A DNA stretch of 64,000 nt from Cedecea selenatireducens. GTDB lineage: Bacteria; Pseudomonadota; Gammaproteobacteria; Enterobacterales; Enterobacteriaceae. The stretch covers positions 124,001 to 188,000 of the forward strand of contig NZ_JBHIKW010000001.1 of assembly GCF_042138895.1 (NCBI RefSeq), in the 5' to 3' direction. Shown here piece after piece: positions 8,878-15,955 of the stretch. A model generated the notes under the pieces. That model was not told the origin of the DNA. It did no database searches and saw nothing but the letters and a program-made list of their open reading frames with translations. The number at the start of each line of letters is the position of its first letter. Within the stretch, counting starts at the first letter, position 1. A program made the translations under genes and the position numbers.

Positions 8878-9538
8878 TGAGTTACCCGAAGATCTGCATC
8901 GCCTCGCGGTGATTAAATCTTCTGAGCGAACCCGCCATCAGCAGATGACCGTGGCGCTGGAACGTACCCTAAATCGCTGCAGTGAAATTCATGCCGAGTA
9001 TGAGTTACAGACGGTCAGGCTGCGTGAAAGCTGTGAAAGGCAAGCGTTCCAGACCGGCTTTGAGCTATTTTTCTCGCAGCTGGTGACGCTGCTTGACGAG
9101 TATCAGCGCCAGCAGCAAAAGCGGCAGGAGGTTTTTCGCCAGCAGATCGCCACGGCGCTCAATCAGTCCCTACACGATCCGATGATCGTTGAGCGCATTA
9201 TCCATCACCTTCAGGAACAGTGCGGGCATCAGAAAGCGCTGCGCATCATTATTCCCCGAGCGGTAAAACTGCCGGACGGCGCGGATATCTCGAACTACCT
9301 GTATACCGATGATAATCACATCACCGTGCAAAATGACATGGATGCGGTGCGCTTTCCTAGTGAAACGCTTTGCCGTACGTGGCTACAGCAGGCGGATGAA
9401 AAGACCGCCGGTTTTAATGAAACTATCAACAACCTGACGCCCGACATGCTTCGCAATCTGGCTGGGAAACTCATCGCTATGAGCCACCGGATGCCTTCAG
9501 AAACCGTCAACTCAGATAAGGATGAAAACAATGAGTAG
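8858..9538 (+). CDS. sctL: Type III secretion stator/ATPase regulator SctL (OrgB/MxiN family)
   Basis: 226-residue cytoplasmic protein of the SctL/FliH type, which in the family bridges the SctN ATPase and the sorting platform. A long charged, Gln/Glu/Arg-rich helical stretch at about 25-110 (YQRQQQKRQEVFRQQ) is followed by a globular C-terminal domain at about 115-200. Its start lies inside the end of sctK, and its stop overlaps the next start, so the three genes appear translationally coupled. Confidence 0.87.
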   Translation: MRTIIINELPEDLHRLAVIKSSERTRHQQMTVALERTLNRCSEIHAEYELQTVRLRESCERQAFQTGFELFFSQLVTLLDEYQRQQQKRQEVFRQQIATALNQSLHDPMIVERIIHHLQEQCGHQKALRIIIPRAVKLPDGADISNYLYTDDNHITVQNDMDAVRFPSETLCRTWLQQADEKTAGFNETINNLTPDMLRNLAGKLIAMSHRMPSETVNSDKDENNE

Positions 9539-9887
9539 CATCAACAGTATTGCCTCTTCCTCACCGTACGTTAAAGACGGTGAATCGTCGGAGGAGAGCT
9601 TTAACGATAAAGTGCTCCACTATTTCCAGCAAAATAAGCCCGACGACAAGCTTAGCGATATGATGGATCAAATGCGGGCACTTTCCCCCGATAAGAACGT
9701 ATCGATGCATCAATTGAACGAGGCGTTGCTCTATTCCGATACCTATTTGCGCAATACCGATGAGTACAAAGATTATGCGAACAACGTGCTGGACAAGCGC
9801 ACCTTCCAGCTGCTCGGCGTGAATATGTTTTTTAATAATATGATGTATAAAAGCTTTACCGAGACCGACAGCGATCCGTCGTTATAA
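9531..9887 (+). CDS. OrgC-like type III secretion protein
   Basis: 118-residue polar, Asp/Ser-rich small protein after sctL, the position of orgC in SPI-1 (prgHIJK-orgABC). OrgC is a secreted protein reported to promote needle assembly; it is poorly conserved, so the link rests mostly on position, size and lack of a signal peptide. The ATG at 9531 is preferred to 9522 because AAGGA lies 7 bases before it. It overlaps the sctL stop. Confidence 0.65.
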   Translation: MSSINSIASSSPYVKDGESSEESFNDKVLHYFQQNKPDDKLSDMMDQMRALSPDKNVSMHQLNEALLYSDTYLRNTDEYKDYANNVLDKRTFQLLGVNMFFNNMMYKSFTETDSDPSL

Positions 9888-9904
9888 TCTTCTTTGCTAT
9901 TAAT

Positions 9905-9921
9905 CCCGGCATAGTGCCGGG
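9905..9921 (+). other. Short perfect hairpin in the iagB leader
   Basis: CCCGGCA-TAG-TGCCGGG is a perfect 7 bp stem with a 3-base loop, 10 bases before the next ATG. No T-run follows, so it is not a standard terminator. It may control ribosome access to the transglycosylase gene or mark a processing site. Confidence 0.5.
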
Positions 9922-9931
9922 CATACAAATC

Positions 9932-10435
9932 ATGAAAATAAAATCATTTACGCCCGTTGCTTTAACCTTGTCTCTTTTGTTCTCCCCTTTTGCTACAGCA
10001 CAAAAGGTTGATTGCATTGTCGAAGCCGCGCAGTGCTTCCAGATTAACCCTCTGCTGATTAAGGCTATTATTTGGCAAGAGTCCAGAAACCGTCAGCAGG
10101 CTATGAATCGCAATACAAACAGCACCGTTGATGTTGGCATTATGCAAATTAACACGGTGCATTTTAAGGCCTTAAAGTCACTGGGCATTGATGAAACGTT
10201 GTTGCGAGAGAATAGCTGCGCTAATGTTTTTTCAGGTGCCTGGGTGCTCAAGCAAAGTATTGAGCGCTATGGCTATACGTGGGATGGAATCGGTAACTAT
10301 CATTCTAAGACGCCGGTGCATCATGACAGGTATGTCAAAAAAATCATTTCCCTGATTGCACATCAAACAGCGGTCATTGATAAAATAGAAGTGGCCAGAC
10401 AAGAAGGCATCCGCGAGCGTTTCGTCTGTCGATAA
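9932..10435 (+). CDS. Type III secretion-associated lytic transglycosylase (IagB/IpgF family)
   Basis: 167-residue exported peptidoglycan lytic transglycosylase that would open the cell wall for injectisome assembly. The signal peptide MKIKSFTPVALTLSLLFSP...ATA is followed by an SLT domain with the catalytic Glu in IWQESRNRQQAMNRN and the conserved VGIMQIN and GNYHS motifs. The ATG at 9932 is chosen over one at 9914 because the signal peptide begins there. As the last gene of the rightward operon it matches iagB/ipgF, which accompany SPI-1 and Shigella systems. Confidence 0.92.
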   Translation: MKIKSFTPVALTLSLLFSPFATAQKVDCIVEAAQCFQINPLLIKAIIWQESRNRQQAMNRNTNSTVDVGIMQINTVHFKALKSLGIDETLLRENSCANVFSGAWVLKQSIERYGYTWDGIGNYHSKTPVHHDRYVKKIISLIAHQTAVIDKIEVARQEGIRERFVCR

Positions 10436-10450
10436 CGAGGAGTAAGAAAT

Positions 10451-10476
10451 AACGCAAGCATCTTACTTGCGTTTTT
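10451..10476 (+). terminator. Intrinsic terminator of the sctD operon
   Basis: AACGCAAG (10451-10458) pairs with CTTGCGTT (10466-10473), followed by a T-run. GTAAGA (10443-10448) can also pair with TCTTAC (10461-10466), an alternative fold. Confidence 0.85.
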
Positions 10477-10615
10477 GCATCAGAATGATGAGGCAGCAAA
10501 GTCGATAAACTTCAACAGGTGAACGACTAAAAAACCACTGACAAAAAAAGTTCATTGCGCTGTTTAATTGTTGTCTGCTAATAAATTTCAAAACAATAAT
10601 ATCTAACGTTATTAA

Positions 10616-11380
10616 TTATTTTGAAGGTATTTCTTGTAGCGTGACGCATTGGGCGCTTAACAAATTCTCTTTAGGATGGCAGATTGCTCCTTCAGCCGAA
10701 TTGCAACAGTACAAAAAATTATTGCCAACCGGCGAGACAAGGTTAGCTAATGGCATCTGGTCAATATAATTATGATTTTTAATAAAATCCAACGGGTTAC
10801 TTCTTGCTGTCATGGCAACAAAAATAAGACTAAAAAAAAGCGCAGCTACTGCACTTAAAAATAACGCCTGCGGCGAAAACTTCTTTCTGTCTGGCACCAC
10901 CCTGGGAACAGAATAAGGGATAACCGACATCGAATTAGCACTCACGGGAATGACGTTAATCATCGACTGGGTTGAAAAAGAAACGTTATCTACTTCGATG
11001 TTTCCGGGAAAAGATGACTCAAAGCCAGGTTTATCGGGTTCCGCTTCAGGCTCTTCCCAGCAGGGTTCGGCTGTGAGTTGATACCCCAACTTTGGGATAG
11101 TGAAAATAATACTTTTCGTATCATCTCCCAGACTTACTCTTAAAGAACGGATCATCTGTGCTATACTTTGCGAAGTCACATAACCGCCCCCCCATACTTC
11201 AGCAAGAAATTCAGCCTGAGAAACCGGTTCAGGATATTTTGCGCAAAGTAATGCAAGCACATCTGACTGCTTTTTCCTTAATTGTATAACGGTATCGTCT
11301 TGTTGCAGCGTTCTGGATTTTGGATTAAATGTGAAATTAAGAAAGTAAATTTTTCCTGCATTTACTACGCATTTTTTCAT
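10616..11380 (-). CDS. ToxR/CadC-like membrane-bound winged-helix regulator
   Basis: 254-residue one-component regulator. Residues ~10-105 form an OmpR/PhoB-type winged helix ending in the usual FTIPKLGYQL wing, a Pro/Ser-rich cytoplasmic linker follows, one membrane helix lies at about 171-190, and a short periplasmic tail carries four cysteines (C225, C226, C234, C245) that could form disulphides. This is the ToxR, CadC and PsaE design and resembles YqeI of the E. coli ETT2 locus. It lies between the type III genes and the fimbrial operon, both plausible targets. It is not HilA, which is about twice as long and has no such tail. The target is unknown. Confidence 0.8.
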   Translation of the reverse strand: MKKCVVNAGKIYFLNFTFNPKSRTLQQDDTVIQLRKKQSDVLALLCAKYPEPVSQAEFLAEVWGGGYVTSQSIAQMIRSLRVSLGDDTKSIIFTIPKLGYQLTAEPCWEEPEAEPDKPGFESSFPGNIEVDNVSFSTQSMINVIPVSANSMSVIPYSVPRVVPDRKKFSPQALFLSAVAALFFSLIFVAMTARSNPLDFIKNHNYIDQMPLANLVSPVGNNFLYCCNSAEGAICHPKENLLSAQCVTLQEIPSK

Positions 11381-11931
11381 TTTAAATCCCTTTGGCGTTT
11401 AGCTTTGTGAGTGAAGGTACCTTCAGGAAAACGCATGAGTGAATTTCTCAATCCATGATCTTAAATATCTCCTGCCAAACTTTTCAGATGACAAAAACCC
11501 AACCTATCGATAACTTTAATTTAACAAATTGGCGGGAAATAACGTCTTCTTCATCACGATGTAGACAACAGAATTGATCTCGATGCGAATTTACAGTGAA
11601 TGCAATAATACAGTACCATTCAAATCATAACATGTGAAATTGTTTTCAACGATCGATGTATATTAGCCAATAGCCAAAACAAATCACTCGGTTTATTTTA
11701 GGAACATATTTTTAGTCAATTCATCCTTATAAGAATCATTGGAAAAGGACGTCCCTGTCGCCACTGAAAGTAAAGTTTTCACGTTACATGAACATTTACT
11801 TTTTCCTGAATGATAACTAACAATATGAATATTTATTATGAGAAGGAAATACTTAATACACCCTCTTTTTTGCAGGCAGCAAAATAACACGCGCTGGCAG
11901 GACGCTCTATCAAAAAACGCTTCAAGCGATC
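11381..11931. other. AT-rich intergenic region
   Basis: About 550 bp of visibly AT-rich DNA between the membrane regulator and the fimbrial adhesin. It must contain the promoter of the leftward regulator gene. I see no RNA gene or credible coding frame; an open frame at 11693-11890 lacks a ribosome binding site and resembles nothing known to me. Confidence 0.6.
11912..11928 (-). terminator. Weak terminator after the fimbrial operon
   Basis: On the minus strand CGCT-TGA-AGCG is followed by TTTTTTG immediately after the adhesin stop codon. The stem is only 4-5 bp, so termination efficiency is doubtful. Confidence 0.45.
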
Positions 11932-12849
11932 CTACTGTTGCGTGATGATCAATGTTGCCGAAGCATTAAAAGCACCTGTTTTTATATCTTCATAACTGAC
12001 CGAGGTAGGTTTCACTGGTGTAAAACTCAGTGGTACCGAAATACTGCCATTTACCACACTGAGCTGCTGCGTGTTACCATTGGTAACGATATTCCCGTTC
12101 CAACGCATGACGACCCCGAGATTATTGTTACTGGTAGTAATAGCATTATTATTCCAGGAGGTAGGAGTTGTGTTCATCTTTACCTCAAAATCAACTTCAT
12201 GGGTGACATCACAGGTTATGTTGAGGCTTTTTTCCACCGTCTGTGCGGAAGTTCCTGAGCTTTGAATCTCACTTCTTTCAAGCTCTCCCAGTTCAACTAA
12301 CAACATCTCTCCGGAGAGGATTTTGCACGTTGACGTGTTTATATCAACATCGTTCGCTGCAATGAAATACCAGATGTAATAGTTTTGCGCGCCGTGGTTA
12401 TTTCTCTGGATAAACTTAATCTGCGCAAGCCTGTCTCCCCGCCTGATCTGCAACGACTTCCCCATGCTGGTTAGCTCGAAATAAAGCTCTACGGGTAAGC
12501 TCTTAGTTTCCTGGGCATTGAGACTAAAAATCTCAACTTCAGGTACAGGTTCCGGATAAACCTTTCCTGAAATGATAACGCCGCCTTTAAGATCCTTGAA
12601 GATGGCGGAATTGAGGCTCATTCCGTTACTGGCAAGCCACATGGAATCGACCCAACCGCCGTCTACAGAGTCGTTCTTGCAGCTGATCTGCGAACGGAGA
12701 TCGACAATCTTGTTTCTACCGGTATTGACGTCCGGGCTGACGTTTACGTTAACGTCAGCATCTCCGCCGTTCCAGCCAATGGAATTACACGAGTAGGCCC
12801 ATGCGCCCTGATGCACCGCCAGAAGCATAATAAATAAGGGTAATTTCAT
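11932..12849 (-). CDS. Fimbrial tip adhesin, two-domain type
   Basis: 305-residue exported protein, last gene of the fimbrial operon. A signal peptide (MKLPLFIMLLAVHQGAWA) precedes an N-terminal receptor-binding region (about 19-150) and a C-terminal pilin-like domain (about 160-305) that starts near the Cys in STCKI and ends in a beta-strand suited to chaperone binding. Size and last position match MrpH of MR/P or PapG/FimH-like adhesins. The N-terminal sequence is not one I can tie to a known sugar or ligand. An NVNVSPDVNTG-type repetitive polar stretch lies after the signal peptide. Confidence 0.75.
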   Translation of the reverse strand: MKLPLFIMLLAVHQGAWAYSCNSIGWNGGDADVNVNVSPDVNTGRNKIVDLRSQISCKNDSVDGGWVDSMWLASNGMSLNSAIFKDLKGGVIISGKVYPEPVPEVEIFSLNAQETKSLPVELYFELTSMGKSLQIRRGDRLAQIKFIQRNNHGAQNYYIWYFIAANDVDINTSTCKILSGEMLLVELGELERSEIQSSGTSAQTVEKSLNITCDVTHEVDFEVKMNTTPTSWNNNAITTSNNNLGVVMRWNGNIVTNGNTQQLSVVNGSISVPLSFTPVKPTSVSYEDIKTGAFNASATLIITQQ

Positions 12850-12866
12850 ATCTGAATGTGATTCTC

Positions 12867-13427
12867 CTAGGGATAATTAAGCTCGAATGTCGCCAGCGCC
12901 TCAAATGCTCCACGACGCAAGGTATGTGCGGCCAGCGCGGAAGGTTCTCCAATAACGTAACCGTACAGCACAAGGTCGTTGGTTCCGCCGGCGAGCGTGA
13001 AAGCGGTCACGGTCTTATTGAGCGGCAAAGGTGTGCCGTCCTTCTGCTCCAGGCCAATCGCGATGCCGCTGGCGGCCGAGTTGCTAAGCGCCAGAAAACC
13101 CGGTAATTCCTTGCTCTGCGTCCCCTTAAACGTGACCTCTACCTGATTACCCAGGCTCAGATCGCACTCCAGAAGCCTGAGGGTGAAGGGCTGCGCGTGG
13201 GTGCGGGTGTTAAGGTATAAATAGGTATCGATTACCGTGCCGAAATCCAGGGTAATATCCGTCGTATTCGGATCCAGCTCGCAGGGATCGGCCACCAGCG
13301 TCCCGTCAAATTTCAGGTTGTCGCCGGTGACTTTCAGGCCACCGTTTCCTGCCGCCGCGTGCCCGGTTAAAGCCATCATAAACAACAGCATACCCACGCT
13401 GCGTCCGGCTAACGTTCTACTCCCCAT
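12867..13427 (-). CDS. Minor fimbrial subunit
   Basis: 186-residue exported pilin with a signal peptide, first Cys in DPCELD, second Cys in LLECDLS, and a C-terminal strand TFELNYP for donor-strand exchange. It lies directly before the adhesin gene, a position often held by an adaptor subunit (PapF/MrpG-like); that role is inferred. Eighteen bases separate it from the adhesin gene. Confidence 0.82.
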   Translation of the reverse strand: MGSRTLAGRSVGMLLFMMALTGHAAAGNGGLKVTGDNLKFDGTLVADPCELDPNTTDITLDFGTVIDTYLYLNTRTHAQPFTLRLLECDLSLGNQVEVTFKGTQSKELPGFLALSNSAASGIAIGLEQKDGTPLPLNKTVTAFTLAGGTNDLVLYGYVIGEPSALAAHTLRRGAFEALATFELNYP

Positions 13428-13436
13428 TTCTGCTCC

Positions 13437-13961
13437 TTATAAATACTCGGCCAGCAGCGTTGCCGTAGCGGAAAACGCCCCTTCGCCCAGCTCATCGATG
13501 CCGGGATCTTTTACCGGCACAGCCTCAAGCGTGGGCGGATGCTGATAAAGGATGTCGAGGGGTTTGTTAATCTCCATCGGCTGACCGTTCTGTTTAATCT
13601 GGATCCCTAGCCCACGGATATTGGTGGCGAGCGCGCTACGGTCAAAGGACGTTGCGCTGCCGTTTACCGCAAGGGTCAGGCGCCACGCCGGGTCAACATC
13701 GTCACAAATCAGTTGCCAGGCGATAGCCTGCTGGTAACGCACCCCGTCAACCTTATGGATGCCAACATTGTCAAAGTGGATGTTTACATCGCGATCGTTA
13801 TTGATGTGGCACGGATGGATCCTCAGCGTACCGTGAAAGGAAATGTCGTTACTGTCGCCGGTTGCTGTGGCATGCGCCGACGTGAGCTGAACGCCTGGCC
13901 CGGACAGCAGTAGCGCCAGCGCCAGGCTCCTTCCGCAGCCGCCGTAAACTTTGTTCTTCAC
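13437..13961 (-). CDS. Minor fimbrial subunit
   Basis: 174-residue exported pilin. Signal peptide of about 30 residues, conserved Cys pair (IHPCHIN and LICDD), central GLGIQIKQNG motif and C-terminal strand FSATATLLAEYL. Size and motifs resemble the PapF/MrpF group of tip-fibril subunits. It sits in a run of four minor pilin genes spaced by about 10 bp. Confidence 0.82.
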   Translation of the reverse strand: MKNKVYGGCGRSLALALLLSGPGVQLTSAHATATGDSNDISFHGTLRIHPCHINNDRDVNIHFDNVGIHKVDGVRYQQAIAWQLICDDVDPAWRLTLAVNGSATSFDRSALATNIRGLGIQIKQNGQPMEINKPLDILYQHPPTLEAVPVKDPGIDELGEGAFSATATLLAEYL

Positions 13962-13971
13962 CCTGATTGCC

Positions 13972-14496
13972 TCAGTTATAAGCCACTTTTAACGTGGCGC
14001 TGGCGTTGAATGCCTGTCCGTCCTGAAAACGTGCGCCGCTCTGTTTTTCCAGCACGGCATACAGCGAAGGCTGGCTGGCGTTATCGAAGTTGAACCATTG
14101 ATTTACCGGCAGCGTTTCGCTTCCTTTAAGCAATTTGATGCCAAGCCCGCTGGCATCGGTTTTTAGCTGTTTCCCATCAAAGCTGGCGGCGCTACCGGCA
14201 ATCTGCATTTGCAGCGTTTTACCGTCCGGATCGCCTTTGCAGGTCACCTGATAGGGAACAGGCTGTTTATAGGCCTCACCAATAATTTCATTGATATAGA
14301 CGTCACCGAATTCCACCTTAATAGGGTCAGATCCGCTAAAAGTACACGATGCGGTCGCCACCACCGTGCCGGTAATGCGAACATCGAGATTACTGGAGCC
14401 CGCCGCTGCCGCATCACCCGCCAGCAGCATTCCCGTCATTGCGAACAGGGCCATGGCTCCCCATCGGGCAAATATCATCTTTGGATCCTTAGTCAT
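13972..14496 (-). CDS. Minor fimbrial subunit
   Basis: 174-residue exported pilin. Signal peptide ending near GDAAAA, Cys pair in ATASCTFSG and QVTCKGD, the GLGIKLLKG motif, and C-terminal strand FNASATLKVAYN. It is clearly related to the neighbouring subunit at 13437-13961, suggesting duplication within the operon. The ATG overlaps the preceding stop by 8 bp. An alternative start is the ATG at residue 7. Confidence 0.82.
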   Translation of the reverse strand: MTKDPKMIFARWGAMALFAMTGMLLAGDAAAAGSSNLDVRITGTVVATASCTFSGSDPIKVEFGDVYINEIIGEAYKQPVPYQVTCKGDPDGKTLQMQIAGSAASFDGKQLKTDASGLGIKLLKGSETLPVNQWFNFDNASQPSLYAVLEKQSGARFQDGQAFNASATLKVAYN

Positions 14497-15109
14497 AATT
14501 CAGCCTGAAGCCGACCGTAGCCTGCCATGTCCCCGCCGTTAAAGGGGCCGGAGTGCGTTCGGGCTGCACGTAGTAGACCAGTGCATCATTGGTCGGGGTG
14601 ACAAACTGCGGCAGCGTACGCTCGCCTAATCGCACGTCACGCCTGGCGCTATCGGCGATCCTCAACCCCAGCCCGGTGAGGCCGTTCACCTGCACCAGCT
14701 CGGGGCTATCGGCATCCCCGGGGGCCAAAAAAGTCACGCTGACGGCCGGCTGAAGCGAATCCCAGCTGCTGTTCCCGCTCCGCGTATTGAGCATCTCTGA
14801 CCCGCTGCGCACGCAGTCACGCAACCTCAGCGTAAAGGCTACCGGCTCACCACGATCGCCCGGGTTTCGCAGCGCCTCGGTCGATGTGTTGCCGAGACTG
14901 ACTTCCTGAGTTTGAGAAGTCATGTCGAGGCGGCACGCCCCCTCGACAAAATCGCCCGAAATATGCAGTGCCCCGTTTACGCCTTCAACGTTCCAGTTGT
15001 CGGGCAGCGCCCAGGCCGCCTGCGGCAGTACCAGCGTCAAAGCCAGGGCGCTGGCGGCGCGGTTGCACCCTACCAGAACGTGGTAATTCCACTTGTTTTG
15101 CTTCTCCAT
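14489..15109 (-). CDS. Minor fimbrial subunit (MrpE/PapK-like position)
   Basis: 206-residue exported pilin following the chaperone. Signal peptide with core ALALTLVLPQAAWA, Cys pair in GACRLD and LRDCVRS, and C-terminal strand ATVGFRLNYD. The ATG at 15109 is preferred over a GTG at 15118 because of the GAGG sequence just before it. It is somewhat longer than a standard pilin, with an extended insert after the second Cys. Confidence 0.78.
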   Translation of the reverse strand: MEKQNKWNYHVLVGCNRAASALALTLVLPQAAWALPDNWNVEGVNGALHISGDFVEGACRLDMTSQTQEVSLGNTSTEALRNPGDRGEPVAFTLRLRDCVRSGSEMLNTRSGNSSWDSLQPAVSVTFLAPGDADSPELVQVNGLTGLGLRIADSARRDVRLGERTLPQFVTPTNDALVYYVQPERTPAPLTAGTWQATVGFRLNYD

Positions 15110-15114
15110 CAGCC

Positions 15115-15867
15115 TCACCCGGCTTTACTCCCGGTGACCCGGCAAACGTTGCCCGCGCAATTGAAGATAAGCTTCGGTCGCCCGCCGTAGTCGTTAATCC
15201 ATGCCAGCATCGGTTTCTGTCCCAGCGTCGATGCCTTGATGTTCAACAAAGCATCTGAACGAGGGGCAATCATCACCGGATCGAAGCCGGCAATCGGGGG
15301 GCCGTCCGGGTGTTTGTATGCCCCGGCCAGGGTCACGTAATAGGGGCCGGGATTAATAACGCGGTATTTATCGCCTTCTCGCTTAAGCGTAATTTTTCCC
15401 TGCCACACGCTTTCGCCTTCGGATCTATTGATTTCAATGGATTCCGGCCGATAGAACAGCTTGATTCGCGTCTGCAGGGCAATCTGCAAGGTATTGGCTT
15501 TCGTGCTTTTGGGCGGGATTTCACGCAGATTAAAGTAAAACAGCGACTCTCTATCCTGAGGCAGCGTGCTGGCATTGCCTATCAGCTGCAGTTTCACCTG
15601 GCCTTTTGCCAACGGCTCTACTCGCTGTAGCGGCGGAAGCGCGGTCAGAGGCTGGGTGATTTTGTTACCTTGCTCATCTTCTACCCATGCCTGGGCCAGA
15701 TAGGGCAGCATTTTATTCTGGTTGGTGATATTTAAACTGATCGATTTATTTGCACCGTTAAAGACGGCACGCGTACGGTCAAGAGCAATGGCCGCCGTCG
15801 CGCTTTGGCCGCTCAGTACGGCAATCAGGGCGGTGGAGGTCATCGTCAAATAAGAAAAGTTTTTCAT
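15115..15867 (-). CDS. Periplasmic fimbrial chaperone (PapD family)
   Basis: 250-residue periplasmic chaperone with a signal peptide and two immunoglobulin-like domains. It shows the family marks: IALDRTRAVFNGANKSISLNI at the mature N-terminus, the subunit-binding strand FYFNLREIPP and Arg/Lys residues of the anchoring cleft, and a C-terminal domain with GPYYVTLAG. It folds pilins by donor-strand complementation and passes them to the usher. The ATG at 15867 follows a TTG codon that is less likely to be used. Chaperone after usher is the Pap/MR-P order. Confidence 0.93.
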   Translation of the reverse strand: MKNFSYLTMTSTALIAVLSGQSATAAIALDRTRAVFNGANKSISLNITNQNKMLPYLAQAWVEDEQGNKITQPLTALPPLQRVEPLAKGQVKLQLIGNASTLPQDRESLFYFNLREIPPKSTKANTLQIALQTRIKLFYRPESIEINRSEGESVWQGKITLKREGDKYRVINPGPYYVTLAGAYKHPDGPPIAGFDPVMIAPRSDALLNIKASTLGQKPMLAWINDYGGRPKLIFNCAGNVCRVTGSKAG

Positions 15868-15955
15868 CAATTGAAACTCGCTTTGCAGGATGTCGCCGTG
15901 CCGTCTTGCGCGGCGACCGAATTGTCATTCACGCTTTTGCCTGATAGCGGGAGGC

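Noticed and set aside
9514..9530. Start of the OrgC-like gene at 9522
   Set aside because: No ribosome binding site at the right distance; the ATG at 9531 has AAGGA before it.
10616..11380. HilA identity for the winged-helix regulator
   Set aside because: HilA is about 550 residues and has no C-terminal membrane helix; this protein is 254 residues with one.
11693..11890. Open frame in the AT-rich gap
   Set aside because: Leftward frame with no ribosome binding site and Cys/Lys/Ile composition typical of random AT-rich translation.
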